From assembly GCF_021391495.1 (NCBI RefSeq), contig NZ_CP090063.1, forward strand, positions 3,844,001 to 3,908,000: DNA of 64,000 nucleotides, in the 5' to 3' direction. Origin of the DNA: Amycolatopsis acidiphila. Lineage in GTDB: Bacteria > Actinomycetota > Actinomycetes > Mycobacteriales > Pseudonocardiaceae. Shown here piece by piece: positions 43,780-53,245 of this stretch. The translations under genes were made by a program, and so were the position numbers. The notes under the pieces are model-generated. The model had not been told where the DNA came from and did not search any database. It saw only the letters and a program-made list of their open reading frames with translations. Position 1 is the stretch's first letter, and each line of letters starts with the position of its first letter.

Positions 43780-44448
43780 ATGGTGAAGCACCGGTTCAGC
43801 CGCGCGGGCGCTCGTGTCCTGCTGATCGCGCTGGTCGCGGCGACGGTGCAACTGCTCACCAGCACCGCCGCCTCGGCGGACCCCGCCGCCTCGACCTGGC
43901 TGAAGCTGCGCATGTGCGAGTCCAGCAACCGGTACACCGTCAACACCGGCAACGGGTACTACGGCGCCTACCAGTTCGACCTGCCCACCTGGCGCAGCGT
44001 CGGCGGCCAGGGGAGACCCGACCAGGCCAGCCCCGCCGAGCAGGACTACCGCGCGCTGTACCTGTACCGGATGCGCGGCTGGCAGCCGTGGGAGTGCGCG
44101 AGCATGCTCAGCCTCCGCAACGACGCCGACGCCCGCAGCAAGCGCGTCCCGAGCTACGCCGAGTCCGCCTACATCGGCGGCGGCCCCGCGCCCGCACCCG
44201 CACCGGGCCCCGCGACCAAGCCCGCCTGGCCCGGCGTCGTCTACGCCTACGGCGACTGCGCCGCGGCGCTCAAGACCTTCCAGCTGCGGATGAACGCCTT
44301 CGGCTACGGCTTCGACGGCACCGGCTGCTACTACCAGAAGACCCAGCAGGCCGTCCTCGACCTGCAGCGCGCCAACGGGATCAACGACTCCGGCAGGCTC
44401 GGCCCCAAGACCTGGAACGCGGCCTGGGACGGCAAGCCGCCGCGCTGA
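43780..44448 (+). CDS. Resuscitation-promoting factor-like secreted transglycosylase
   Basis: A 222-residue exported protein. Signal peptide (VLLIALVAATVQLLTSTAASA, cleavage near residue 30), then a transglycosylase-like Rpf domain with the catalytic glutamate in LKLRMCESSNRY and GYYGAYQFDLPTWRSVGG. A proline/alanine linker (~133-145) leads to a C-terminal peptidoglycan-binding-like domain (KTQQAVLDLQRANGIND near 190). It should cleave peptidoglycan glycan strands and promote regrowth or germination. Cysteines in both domains suggest disulfides. Confidence 0.88.
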   Translation: MVKHRFSRAGARVLLIALVAATVQLLTSTAASADPAASTWLKLRMCESSNRYTVNTGNGYYGAYQFDLPTWRSVGGQGRPDQASPAEQDYRALYLYRMRGWQPWECASMLSLRNDADARSKRVPSYAESAYIGGGPAPAPAPGPATKPAWPGVVYAYGDCAAALKTFQLRMNAFGYGFDGTGCYYQKTQQAVLDLQRANGINDSGRLGPKTWNAAWDGKPPR

Positions 44449-44451
44449 CGC

Positions 44452-45228
44452 TCAGACCCACTCGCCCCGTTCGCGCAGCACCTCGCGCAGCAGGTCCGGC
44501 CGGTCGGTGACGATGCCGTGCACGCCGAGATCCAGCAGCCGCCGCATCTCGGCCTGGTCGTTGATCGTCCAGGTGTGCACCTCGACGCCCGCCTTCGCGG
44601 CGGTGCGCAGGAACGAAGGGTCGACGATCCGCAGTCGGGCCTGCCGGACCGGCACCTGGGCCATGGCGCCCCGGCACAGGAACCCCAGGCGCAGCCACGG
44701 CGTCCAGCCGTTGGCCCACAGCACCGCGACCGAGCGCGGGCCCATCGAGGTCAGCAGCTTCGGCCCGGCGAGCTTGCGGATGCGGGCGAGCCGGTTGTCC
44801 GAGAACGCCGCGGCCGCGACCCGCTCGTAGGCGCCGAGGCGCTCGATCACCTTCAGGAAGGGCACGACCGCGTTGTTGCTCTTCACGTCGATGTTGAAGC
44901 GCACCTCGGGCAGCTCCTCGAGCACGTCCTCCAGCCGCGCCACCGGCTCGCGCCCGCGGATCTTCGCCCGCTTGACCACCGGCCAGGGCTGCGCGCCGAT
45001 CGCGCCGTGGGCGTCGGTGGTGCGGTCGAGCACCGCGTCGTGGTGCACGACGACGACGCCGTCGGACGTGGCGTGCACGTCGGTCTCGACGTAGTGGAAC
45101 CCTTCCGCGGCCGCCCGGCGGAACGACGACAGCGAGTTCTCCATGCCCTCGAGCTCGTCCAGGTGCCACCCGCGGTGGGCGAACGCTCGGGGAAAGGCGC
45201 CGGCGAGGTACGGGTGAAGGCTTTGCAC
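44452..45228 (-). CDS. Glycerophosphodiester phosphodiesterase family protein
   Basis: A ~258-residue TIM-barrel GDPD from a GTG start. Visible: FAHRGWHLDELEGMENSLSSF with the first catalytic His and Glu, FHYVETDVHATSDGVVVVHHDAVLDRTT carrying the ExD metal pair and second His, and late strands HTWTINDQAEMRRLLDLGVHGIVTDRPDLL. It would hydrolyse glycerophosphodiesters to glycerol-3-phosphate and an alcohol. No signal peptide is seen. It ends 3 bp from the convergent Rpf-like gene. Confidence 0.9.
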   Translation of the reverse strand: MQSLHPYLAGAFPRAFAHRGWHLDELEGMENSLSSFRRAAAEGFHYVETDVHATSDGVVVVHHDAVLDRTTDAHGAIGAQPWPVVKRAKIRGREPVARLEDVLEELPEVRFNIDVKSNNAVVPFLKVIERLGAYERVAAAAFSDNRLARIRKLAGPKLLTSMGPRSVAVLWANGWTPWLRLGFLCRGAMAQVPVRQARLRIVDPSFLRTAAKAGVEVHTWTINDQAEMRRLLDLGVHGIVTDRPDLLREVLRERGEWV

Positions 45229-45281
45229 CAGACCAGTGTGCGGTATCGGCGTGGCCACGTCGTGAGCGAACGGTGGCCGGT

Positions 45282-45287
45282 TAGGGT
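45282..45287 (+). promoter_or_regulatory. Minus-10 box for leaderless 45.3-kb gene
   Basis: TAGGGT 7 nt before the GTG at 45295, a near-textbook actinobacterial leaderless arrangement. Confidence 0.55.
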
Positions 45288-45294
45288 CTGGCAC

Positions 45295-45657
45295 GTGAGC
45301 GAGACGGTCGACCTCCTGGCGGGGATTCCACGCAACCTCGCGCCGCAGCACTGCGGCTGGTGCGGACGGCGGCTCGAGCAGGCGGCGGCGAAGGGCCGGC
45401 GGCGCCGGTACTGCGGGCAGTCGTGCCGGCAGCGCGCCTACGAGCGGCGCACGGCCGTGCAGCGCAGCGGCCTGCCGGAGGACGCCGTGGTGCTCTCCGA
45501 CGCCGAGCTCACGGCCCTGCAGGACCGGCTGTTCCAGCTCCGCTGCGCCGCGGAGGACGTCGTGACGGCCGCCGACGACGGCGCGGGGTCCGACGAGCTG
45601 CGCCGGATGGCGCTGGAGCTGGCCCACTCGGCGCGCGACCTCGAACGGCTGCGCTGA
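45295..45657 (+). CDS. Small zinc-finger hypothetical protein
   Basis: A ~120-residue protein. The N-terminal half has a treble-clef-like zinc site (HCGWCGRRL, then RYCGQSCRQRAYERRT) with a very basic stretch, suggesting nucleic-acid binding. The C-terminal half is an acidic helix pair (LSDAELTALQDRLFQLRCAAEDVV). I know no assigned function for this type. It stops 1 bp before the convergent NTF2-like gene. Confidence 0.75.
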   Translation: MSETVDLLAGIPRNLAPQHCGWCGRRLEQAAAKGRRRRYCGQSCRQRAYERRTAVQRSGLPEDAVVLSDAELTALQDRLFQLRCAAEDVVTAADDGAGSDELRRMALELAHSARDLERLR

Positions 45658-45658
45658 G

Positions 45659-46087
45659 TCATCGCCTCAGGTGGTGGCTCACGTCGCCGACGAGATCGAC
45701 ACGAACCTCCCGCTCGGTGAACCGCCAGCTGCCGTCGTGGCGCTCGAAGCCGTCGGCGTAGCGGCCGCCGGCGACGGGTCGCAGCGGTAGCTCCGGCAGG
45801 GCTTGCAGGACGGTGAAGTACGCGCGTGCGGTCGCCGTCCCGGCTCGCTCGTCGACCTCGATCTGGACGTTGGTCGTGACGTGCTTGGTTCGCGGCGTCC
45901 CGTCGTCGTACACGATGACCGTCTCGCGGAGCATCCGCGCGATCGCGTCGCCACCGCGGACCGACCCGGTGCCACCGACGAAGACAGCATGCGCCAGCAA
46001 CTCGCCGACACCGGCGAAGTCACCGTCGTCGACCAGCTCCGCATACCTCGCGATCAGGTTCTCGATCGCCCTCTCGGCTGTTGTCAT
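45659..46087 (-). CDS. SnoaL/NTF2-like protein
   Basis: A 142-residue cone-fold (ketosteroid isomerase-like) protein: TAERAIENLIARYAELVDDGDFAGVGELLA is the typical opening helix pair, with HVTTNVQIEVDERAGTATARAYFTVLQ and SWRFTEREVRVDLVG as later strands. Such proteins are isomerases, cyclases or ligand binders. A GGGAGGG ribosome site precedes the ATG. It is divergent from an AraC regulator only 27 bp away, which probably controls it. Confidence 0.82.
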   Translation of the reverse strand: MTTAERAIENLIARYAELVDDGDFAGVGELLAHAVFVGGTGSVRGGDAIARMLRETVIVYDDGTPRTKHVTTNVQIEVDERAGTATARAYFTVLQALPELPLRPVAGGRYADGFERHDGSWRFTEREVRVDLVGDVSHHLRR

Positions 46088-46114
46088 CGCACCCTCCCCG
46101 GTCGGCGTTATGGC

Positions 46115-46570
46115 ATGATTTCGCAGGTGACCAGCAGTCCCGCCGCCGCCCAGTACCTGCGTGACCTCGCGCGGCTGCGTCGCGTCCGCGACCGGATCGA
46201 CCGGGAGTACGCGCGTCCCCTCGACGTCGAGGCGCTCGCCCGCGGCGCGCACATGTCGGCCGGGCACCTCAGCCGCGAGTTCAAGCGCGCGTACGGCGAG
46301 TCGCCGTATTCCTACCTGATGACCCGGCGCATCGAGCGTGCGATGGCGCTGCTGCGCCGGGGCGACCTCAGCGTCACCGAGGTCTGCTTCGCGGTCGGCT
46401 GCTCGTCGCTGGGCACCTTCAGCACCCGCTTCACCGAGCTGGTCGGCGTGCCGCCCAGCACCTACCGGCGCGAGACAACCCGCGTCACGGCGGGGATACC
46501 GTCCTGCGTCTCGAAACAGGTGACCAGACCGGTCAGGAATCGAGAAGCGTCGGCCCGGAGCCGGATCTAA
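46115..46570 (+). CDS. AraC-family regulator, DNA-binding domain only
   Basis: A 151-residue protein consisting almost entirely of the double helix-turn-helix of AraC proteins: PLDVEALARGAHMSAGHLSREFKRAYGESPYSYLMTRRIERA and LSVTEVCFAVGCSSLGTFSTRFTELVGVPPSTYRR. There is no N-terminal sensor domain, as in MarA/SoxS-type activators. It is divergent from the SnoaL-like gene and 10 bp upstream of a VOC gene, which it may also regulate. Confidence 0.88.
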   Translation: MISQVTSSPAAAQYLRDLARLRRVRDRIDREYARPLDVEALARGAHMSAGHLSREFKRAYGESPYSYLMTRRIERAMALLRRGDLSVTEVCFAVGCSSLGTFSTRFTELVGVPPSTYRRETTRVTAGIPSCVSKQVTRPVRNREASARSRI

Positions 46571-46580
46571 CGTAACCGCC

Positions 46581-46991
46581 ATGGACATCACCATTCACAC
46601 GAGCGTTCTCCCACACGACGACCCCGAGGCCTCCCTGGGCTTCTACCGCGACACCCTCGGCTTCGAGGTCCGCACCGACGTCGGCAGCGGCAAGATGCGC
46701 TGGATCACGGTCGGCCCCGTCGGCCAGCCCGACACGTCCATCCTCCTGGCGCCGCCTGCCGTCGACCCCGGGGTCACCGAGGACGAGCGCCGCACCATCG
46801 CCGAGATGATGGCCAAGGGCACCTACGGCTGGATCCTGCTGGCCACCAAAGACCTCGACGGCACCTTCGCGAAGGTGGAGGCCGGCGACGCCGAAGTCGT
46901 CCAGGAGCCGACCGAGCAGCCCTACGGCATCCGCGACTGTGCCTTCCGCGACCCCGCCGGCAACCTGGTCCGCATCCAGCAGCTGCGCTGA
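46581..46991 (+). CDS. VOC-superfamily (glyoxalase-like) protein
   Basis: A 136-residue single-module VOC protein: TIHTSVLPHDDPEASLGFYRDTLGFEVRTDV opens the first beta-alpha-beta unit and YGIRDCAFRDPAGNLVRIQQ closes the second, with the metal His and Glu positions partly visible. It could be a lyase, a dioxygenase or an antibiotic-binding protein. It starts 10 bp after the AraC gene and 41 bp before the UvrA-like gene, likely one transcript. Confidence 0.86.
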   Translation: MDITIHTSVLPHDDPEASLGFYRDTLGFEVRTDVGSGKMRWITVGPVGQPDTSILLAPPAVDPGVTEDERRTIAEMMAKGTYGWILLATKDLDGTFAKVEAGDAEVVQEPTEQPYGIRDCAFRDPAGNLVRIQQLR

Positions 46992-47032
46992 CACAGACCG
47001 CAACGGCGCCCCGCCCGACAGATGGAGAGACG

Positions 47033-49423
<2,391 letters not shown>

Positions 49424-49441
49424 TCGCCACCAGCGTTGCTC

Positions 49442-50053
49442 ACGTGGCCGACCCCATGCACTTCGAGGCCCGCGCCGAGATCTATGAACGGGCGCGGCCA
49501 CCGTACCCGGAGGCACTCTGGGACCGCCTGCGCGAGCCGGCGTGCGAGTGGTCGAGCTGGGCGCGGGCGCGGTGGCAGGCGACCGAGCACCTTCTCGGCG
49601 CCGGGGCGGCCGTCACAGCGATCGAGCCGGGCCCGTCGCTCGCGGAGCGCTTGAGGAGACGATGTGCGAGCGCGCTCGTGCATGGCGGCCACTTCGCGGT
49701 CTGGCGCACGGCGTTCGGGGACCCGGGTCGGAGAAGCCGGGTTCCGGGACCGGGTGGACGCGATCGTCGCTCTGCGTCGTGGCGAAGCCGGCCGAGGCGT
49801 GCCCGGTGAGTTCAGCACCGAGCAATGGGCGCGGCGGTTGGCTTCGAGCGGCGAGTTCGCGGTCGTCCATGTCGAGCATCGACCTCGACGCGAACCAGAT
49901 CCACGACTTGTTCAGCACCTTCAGCGACTGGACCGCGGATGAGGTCGACGCCGCGCGGCAGCGGCCGTTCGTCAGCTGGGCGGGACTGTGACCGAGCACT
50001 ACGTCACGCCGCTGATCGTCCTGGAGCGCGGGCCGGAAAGGCGCATCCGTTGA
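49442..50053 (+). pseudogene. SAM-dependent methyltransferase pseudogene (several frameshifts)
   Basis: Fragments of a class I methyltransferase occur in order but in different frames: MHFEARAEIYERARPPYPEALWDRLRE; VRVVELGAGA (SAM motif I); WQATEHLLGAGAAVTAIEPGPSLAERL; then DAIVALRRGEAGRG-like and DLDANQIHDLFSTFSDWTADEVDAA; and finally VTEHYVTPLIVLERG ending at TGA 50051-50053. At least three frame changes are needed, and a middle part seems missing, so it is non-functional. It ends exactly where the dif-like site begins. Confidence 0.78.
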
Positions 50054-50080
50054 GTGCCGATAATGTACATTATGTTAAGT
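50053..50080 (+). other. dif: dif-like XerC/XerD recombination site (chromosome dimer resolution)
   Basis: Inner sequence CCGATAA - TGTACA - TTATGTTAAGT (50057-50080) fits the actinobacterial dif consensus as I recall it at 23 of 24 positions (one C-to-T change in the XerD arm). The outermost four bases of the XerC arm (AGTG, 50053-50056) diverge. The near-palindromic AT-rich block stands out in this GC-rich region. dif marks the replication terminus, where XerC/XerD and FtsK resolve chromosome dimers. A Xer-using mobile element or plasmid could also carry such a site. Confidence 0.75.
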
Positions 50081-50837
50081 AAGGGTCGGGGGGCATGCTC
50101 CACGCCGCGCGCCGGTGGAGTTCGAATCCTGCCTTCGCCAGGTTGGTGGCGCTCACCGAACCGGGCCTGGCGCTCGCGACCGCCAGGACACAACCGTCCT
50201 CCGCGGCCAGCCTCAGGCGGTGTAGCAGCAGCACGGACTGCGCGCCGCGACCGCGATGTTCCCGCAGTGTCGCCGCCCCGCCGAGGACGGCTACCACACC
50301 ATGCTTTGTCATGCCTGCCACGGCGATCGGCGCGGCATCGTGCAAGACGGCGAAGCGCCGCACGTCCGGATGCCGGTGCTCCGCGGCGATGAACGCGCCG
50401 ACCTCACCGTCCACCTCGTACCCGGCGAGCAAGACGTCCAGAAACCTCGCGTCATCGGTGACAGCCACCGGATCTCCGGCAGGCGGCGGATTTCCGATCA
50501 GTTGCCGGATCGCCAGCATGCGGTCGGCTGCCCGCACGAAGCCCGCCGACGACAGCCTCTCCCCTGTTTCGTCGAGCTCCTCGGAAACCAGCACGGTCGG
50601 CGCGGCGCCCTGCCACGCCGAGGCACGCACGATGTCGGTCGCCGCGGCCACCGTCTGCGGCGTCACTCCAGACAGGGTGGACAGAAAGCTCAAGCCGGGC
50701 GCGGAAACCACGGCCGCCAGCACGCCGACCCGTTCCCACGTCTCGAACCTGCCGGGCAGACCAGCGTCCCGGGCCGCTGCGAAAGCCAGTTCCGCGCGGC
50801 GGTGCAGCGCTCGCTCCGCCTCGGCCACCGGCGTCAC
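50070..50837 (-). CDS. GNAT-like acetyltransferase
   Basis: A 255-residue protein from a GTG that overlaps the stop of the HemK-like gene (GTGA), so the two are coupled. The C-terminal half shows the GNAT acetyl-CoA loop in LGGAATLREHRGRGAQSVLLLHRL (R-x-x-G-x-G/A) near residue 200 and a preceding IAVAGMTKHGVVAVL strand; the N-terminal half is a degenerate GNAT repeat. Its last codons, including a rare TTA leucine, and its TAA stop lie inside the dif-like sequence, suggesting the original 3' end was replaced. Substrate unknown. Confidence 0.82.
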   Translation of the reverse strand: MTPVAEAERALHRRAELAFAAARDAGLPGRFETWERVGVLAAVVSAPGLSFLSTLSGVTPQTVAAATDIVRASAWQGAAPTVLVSEELDETGERLSSAGFVRAADRMLAIRQLIGNPPPAGDPVAVTDDARFLDVLLAGYEVDGEVGAFIAAEHRHPDVRRFAVLHDAAPIAVAGMTKHGVVAVLGGAATLREHRGRGAQSVLLLHRLRLAAEDGCVLAVASARPGSVSATNLAKAGFELHRRAAWSMPPDPYLT

Positions 50838-51595
50838 CGGACCTCGGCGGGCCGCTCACCACGCACGACCGTAGCGCCGATTTCGTCGCACCGGGCTACC
50901 AAGGGCACCAATCCGGCACCCGCGAGCACAGCTGCCGCCTGAGGTGCTTGCCGCTCGCTCGCCTCGACGAACAGGTAACCGCCCGGAGCGAGCCATTCCA
51001 CGGCCGCACCGGCGACGCGGCGCAGCACGTCCAAGCCGTCGGCACCGCCATCGAGCGCGACGAGTGGTTCGTGCAGCCGCGCCTCCGGCGGCATCGTGCC
51101 GATCTTCTCGCTCGGCACGTACGGCACGTTCGCGAGGAGGACGTGCACGCGGCCGCGAAGATCGGCAGGCAACGCGGCGAACAGGTCGCCCTCGAACACC
51201 TCCCCTGGCACATTGCGCCGGGCGCATCGCACGGCCGCTGGTTCGACGTCGGCGGCATACAACTCGACGGGCACCGACGCGGCGAGCGCGGCACCGAGCG
51301 CGCCGGAGCCACAGCACAGGTCGACCACGACCGCGCCGGGGACGGTGACCGAAACAGCCTGGCGCACCAGGAACTCCGTGCGCCGGCGCGGCACGAACAC
51401 GCCGGGCTCGACCGCGATCCGCAACCCGCAGAACTCGGCCCAGCCGAGCACGTGCTCCAGTGGCTCCCCCGCGACGCGGCGGGCCACCAGGGCGGACAAC
51501 TGACCGGGATCCGCCGCGGCGGCGACGAGCAGCGCGGCTTCGTCCTCGGCGAAGACACAGCCTGCGCGGCGCAGGCTGGTGACGATGTCGGACAT
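50834..51595 (-). CDS. HemK/PrmC-like methyltransferase
   Basis: A 253-residue protein with the HemK layout: an N-terminal helical part with VARRVAGEPLEHVLGWAEFCGL, then VEPGVFVPRRRTEFLV, SAM motif I VVVDLCCGSGALGAALA near residue 90, VELYAADVEPAAVRCA and the target-amide motif as LLANVPYVPSEKIG. The usual NPPY is NVPY here, as in the side group annotated as putative protein glutamine methyltransferases. True PrmC methylates release factors; this paralogue may act on another ribosome-linked target. Its ribosome site is sequestered in a hairpin behind a possible leader peptide. Confidence 0.85.
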   Translation of the reverse strand: MSDIVTSLRRAGCVFAEDEAALLVAAAADPGQLSALVARRVAGEPLEHVLGWAEFCGLRIAVEPGVFVPRRRTEFLVRQAVSVTVPGAVVVDLCCGSGALGAALAASVPVELYAADVEPAAVRCARRNVPGEVFEGDLFAALPADLRGRVHVLLANVPYVPSEKIGTMPPEARLHEPLVALDGGADGLDVLRRVAGAAVEWLAPGGYLFVEASERQAPQAAAVLAGAGLVPLVARCDEIGATVVRGERPAEVR

Positions 51596-51647
51596 GAGAA
51601 CGCCTTTCGGTGACGGCGCTCCCTAAACCGAAAGGGGTGCGAGCGCC
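51596..51647 (-). promoter_or_regulatory. Ribosome-site-sequestering hairpin with an alternative pairing
   Basis: On the mRNA, CCTTTCGG (51635-51628) pairs perfectly with CCGAAAGG (51610-51603). The latter contains the GAAAGG ribosome site 7 nt before the ATG at 51595. A competing 7-bp stem, GGGCGCTC region 51647-51641 with GAGCGCC 51621-51615, puts CCTTTCGG in its loop and would free the ribosome site. The two stems exclude each other, the hallmark of translational attenuation. Confidence 0.6.
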
Positions 51648-51676
51648 CGGCCGGTACCAGCGAAAATGGGGCTCAC
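51623..51676 (-). CDS. Putative 17-residue leader peptide of the attenuator
   Basis: A GTG at 51676 opens an 18-codon frame reading VSPIFAGTGRALAPLSV, ending at TAG (51625-51623) inside the sequestering hairpin. GGAGG lies 10 nt upstream of the GTG. The block AGGAGGTGA (51681-51673), complementary to the 16S 3' end, overlaps it and could instead serve an AUU start (IF...). The last codons encode the CCTTTCGG arm, so a ribosome at the end of the leader would expose the downstream ribosome site. The IFAGT run recalls drug-sensing erm leaders only loosely. Translation is unproven. Confidence 0.4.
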   Translation of the reverse strand: MSPIFAGTGRALAPLSV

Positions 51677-51766
51677 CTCCTCGTTCCCTCCGTCGCGGGA
51701 AACGTACTCCCGCAAGGCTCGCAGCCCTGCGCAGGGGTAGTCCTCAGACCTCTGCGGACTGTCTGT

Positions 51767-51772
51767 TAGCGT
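51767..51772 (+). promoter_or_regulatory. Minus-10 box of leaderless GntR transcript
   Basis: TAGCGT ends 7 nt before the GTG at 51780; no ribosome binding site intervenes. The opposite-strand attenuator transcript must start in the same ~100-bp region, which also holds a GCGGGA/TCCCGC hairpin (51695-51713). Confidence 0.55.
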
Positions 51773-51779
51773 CCGGGAC

Positions 51780-52466
51780 GTGGCAGTGCTGAAACACGGA
51801 CCCGTCGTCCCGCAGGTGGAGAGCCTGCTGCGGGACCGCCTGCGCGACGGCTACTGGACGCCTGGTGAGCGCCTGCCGAACGAGGTGCAGCTCGCCGCCG
51901 AGATCGGAGTCGGCAGGTCGTCGGTGCGCGAGGCCGTCCGGCTGCTGGCGCGCGACGGGCTGCTCGACGTGCGGCACGGCTCGGGCACGTTCGTCGCCGA
52001 ACCCCCGCCGGACTCCCCCGGCGTGCACCGGCTGCTGCGCCGGGCCCGGCTGCTGGAGGTCTACGAGGTGCGGCGCGCCCTGGAGGTCGAGGCCGCGCGG
52101 CTGGCCGCCCAGCGGGTGCGGCCCGAGGACATCGGGCGCGTGCGGGCCGGGCTGTGCAAACGCCAGGAGCTGCTGGGCGCCGAGCCTGCCGAGTTCGTCG
52201 ACGCCGACCTGGCCTTCCACCGGTCCATCGTGGAGCTCTCGGGCAACGCGCTCCTGCTCGACCTGTTCGCGGCCGCGGAACCGGTGCTGCACGAGGCGAT
52301 CACGGAGATGTTCCGGCACGAGCGGGAACTGCCCGACGTCTCCGACGCGCACGCGGACCTGCTCGACGCGCTCGAACGCGGGGACGCCGACGCGGCGGTC
52401 GCCGCCACCGTCACCCACCTGGAAGCCATTGTCTCCGAGATCCGAACGGCGGTGTCCGGCCAGTGA
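51780..52466 (+). CDS. GntR/FadR-family transcriptional regulator
   Basis: A 228-residue FCD-type GntR protein: HTH residues ~10-75 (YWTPGERLPNEVQLAAEIGVGRSSVREAVRLLARDGLLDVRHGSGTFV) and an FCD domain with DADLAFHRSIVELSGN and SDAHADLLDALERGDADAA carrying the Asp/His metal ligands. Its stop overlaps the start of an ABC ATPase gene (GTGA), so it probably regulates or co-expresses with it. The effector is probably an organic or amino acid. Confidence 0.9.
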   Translation: MAVLKHGPVVPQVESLLRDRLRDGYWTPGERLPNEVQLAAEIGVGRSSVREAVRLLARDGLLDVRHGSGTFVAEPPPDSPGVHRLLRRARLLEVYEVRRALEVEAARLAAQRVRPEDIGRVRAGLCKRQELLGAEPAEFVDADLAFHRSIVELSGNALLLDLFAAAEPVLHEAITEMFRHERELPDVSDAHADLLDALERGDADAAVAATVTHLEAIVSEIRTAVSGQ

Positions 52467-53245
52467 ACGACGTGCTCGTCGCCGACGAGGTGGACCTGGT
52501 CCGCGACGGCAACTACCTGCTGAGCTCGGTCTCGATGACCGTCCGCGAGGGCGAGCACTGGGCGCTGCTCGGCGGCAACGGCGCGGGCAAGAGCACGCTG
52601 CTGAGCCTGCTGGGCGCGCGCGTGCACCCGACGCACGGCACGGTCGACGTGCTGGGGCACCGGCTCGGGCGGGTGGACATGCGCCGGCTGCGGGCCGAGA
52701 TCGGGCACATCGACCCGCGGCATCCGCTGCGCACCCCGCTGCGAGTGCGTGAGGTCGTGCTGACCGGGCTGACCAACACCACCGAGTTCGTGCCGCGGTG
52801 GTCGCCCACCGCCGAGCAGGTCGCCCAGGCCGACGAGCTGATCGGCATGCTCGGCCTGACCGGCCGGCGGGACGCGCTGTGGCCCGTGCTGTCGCAGGGC
52901 GAGCGCGGCCGGGCGCTCATCGCGCGGGCGCTGATGCCGCAGCCGCGGTTGCTGCTGCTCGACGAGCCCGCCACCGGCCTCGACCTCGCCGCCCGCGAGC
53001 AGCTGCTGACGAGCCTGGACGCGCTGCGGCGGCGGCACCCGGCCCTGGCGACCGTGCTGGTGACCCACCATCTGGAGGAGCTGCCGGAGAGCACGACGCA
53101 CGCCCTGCTGCTGCGAGAGGGGCGGGCGCTGGCGGCGGGCCCGGTGGCGGACGTGCTCACCAGCGACCAGGTCACCAAGTGCTTCGACCACCCCGTGCGC
53201 ATCACCCGCGAGGACGGTCGCTGGGCCGCGCGCGCCGATCGCTGA
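52463..53245 (+). CDS. Orphan ABC transporter ATPase
   Basis: A 260-residue ATPase: Walker A LLGGNGAGKSTLLSLLGARVHP near residue 38, signature SQGERGRALIARALMPQP near 155, Walker B RLLLLDEPATGLDLAA, and the switch His in VLVTHHLEELPE. ModF/YlmA-like ATPases with this LSQGE signature often lack a permease partner, and none is nearby. It may act in iron or molybdate supply or in translation. It overlaps the GntR gene by 4 bp and the convergent hydrolase by 44 bp. Confidence 0.88.
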   Translation: MNDVLVADEVDLVRDGNYLLSSVSMTVREGEHWALLGGNGAGKSTLLSLLGARVHPTHGTVDVLGHRLGRVDMRRLRAEIGHIDPRHPLRTPLRVREVVLTGLTNTTEFVPRWSPTAEQVAQADELIGMLGLTGRRDALWPVLSQGERGRALIARALMPQPRLLLLDEPATGLDLAAREQLLTSLDALRRRHPALATVLVTHHLEELPESTTHALLLREGRALAAGPVADVLTSDQVTKCFDHPVRITREDGRWAARADR

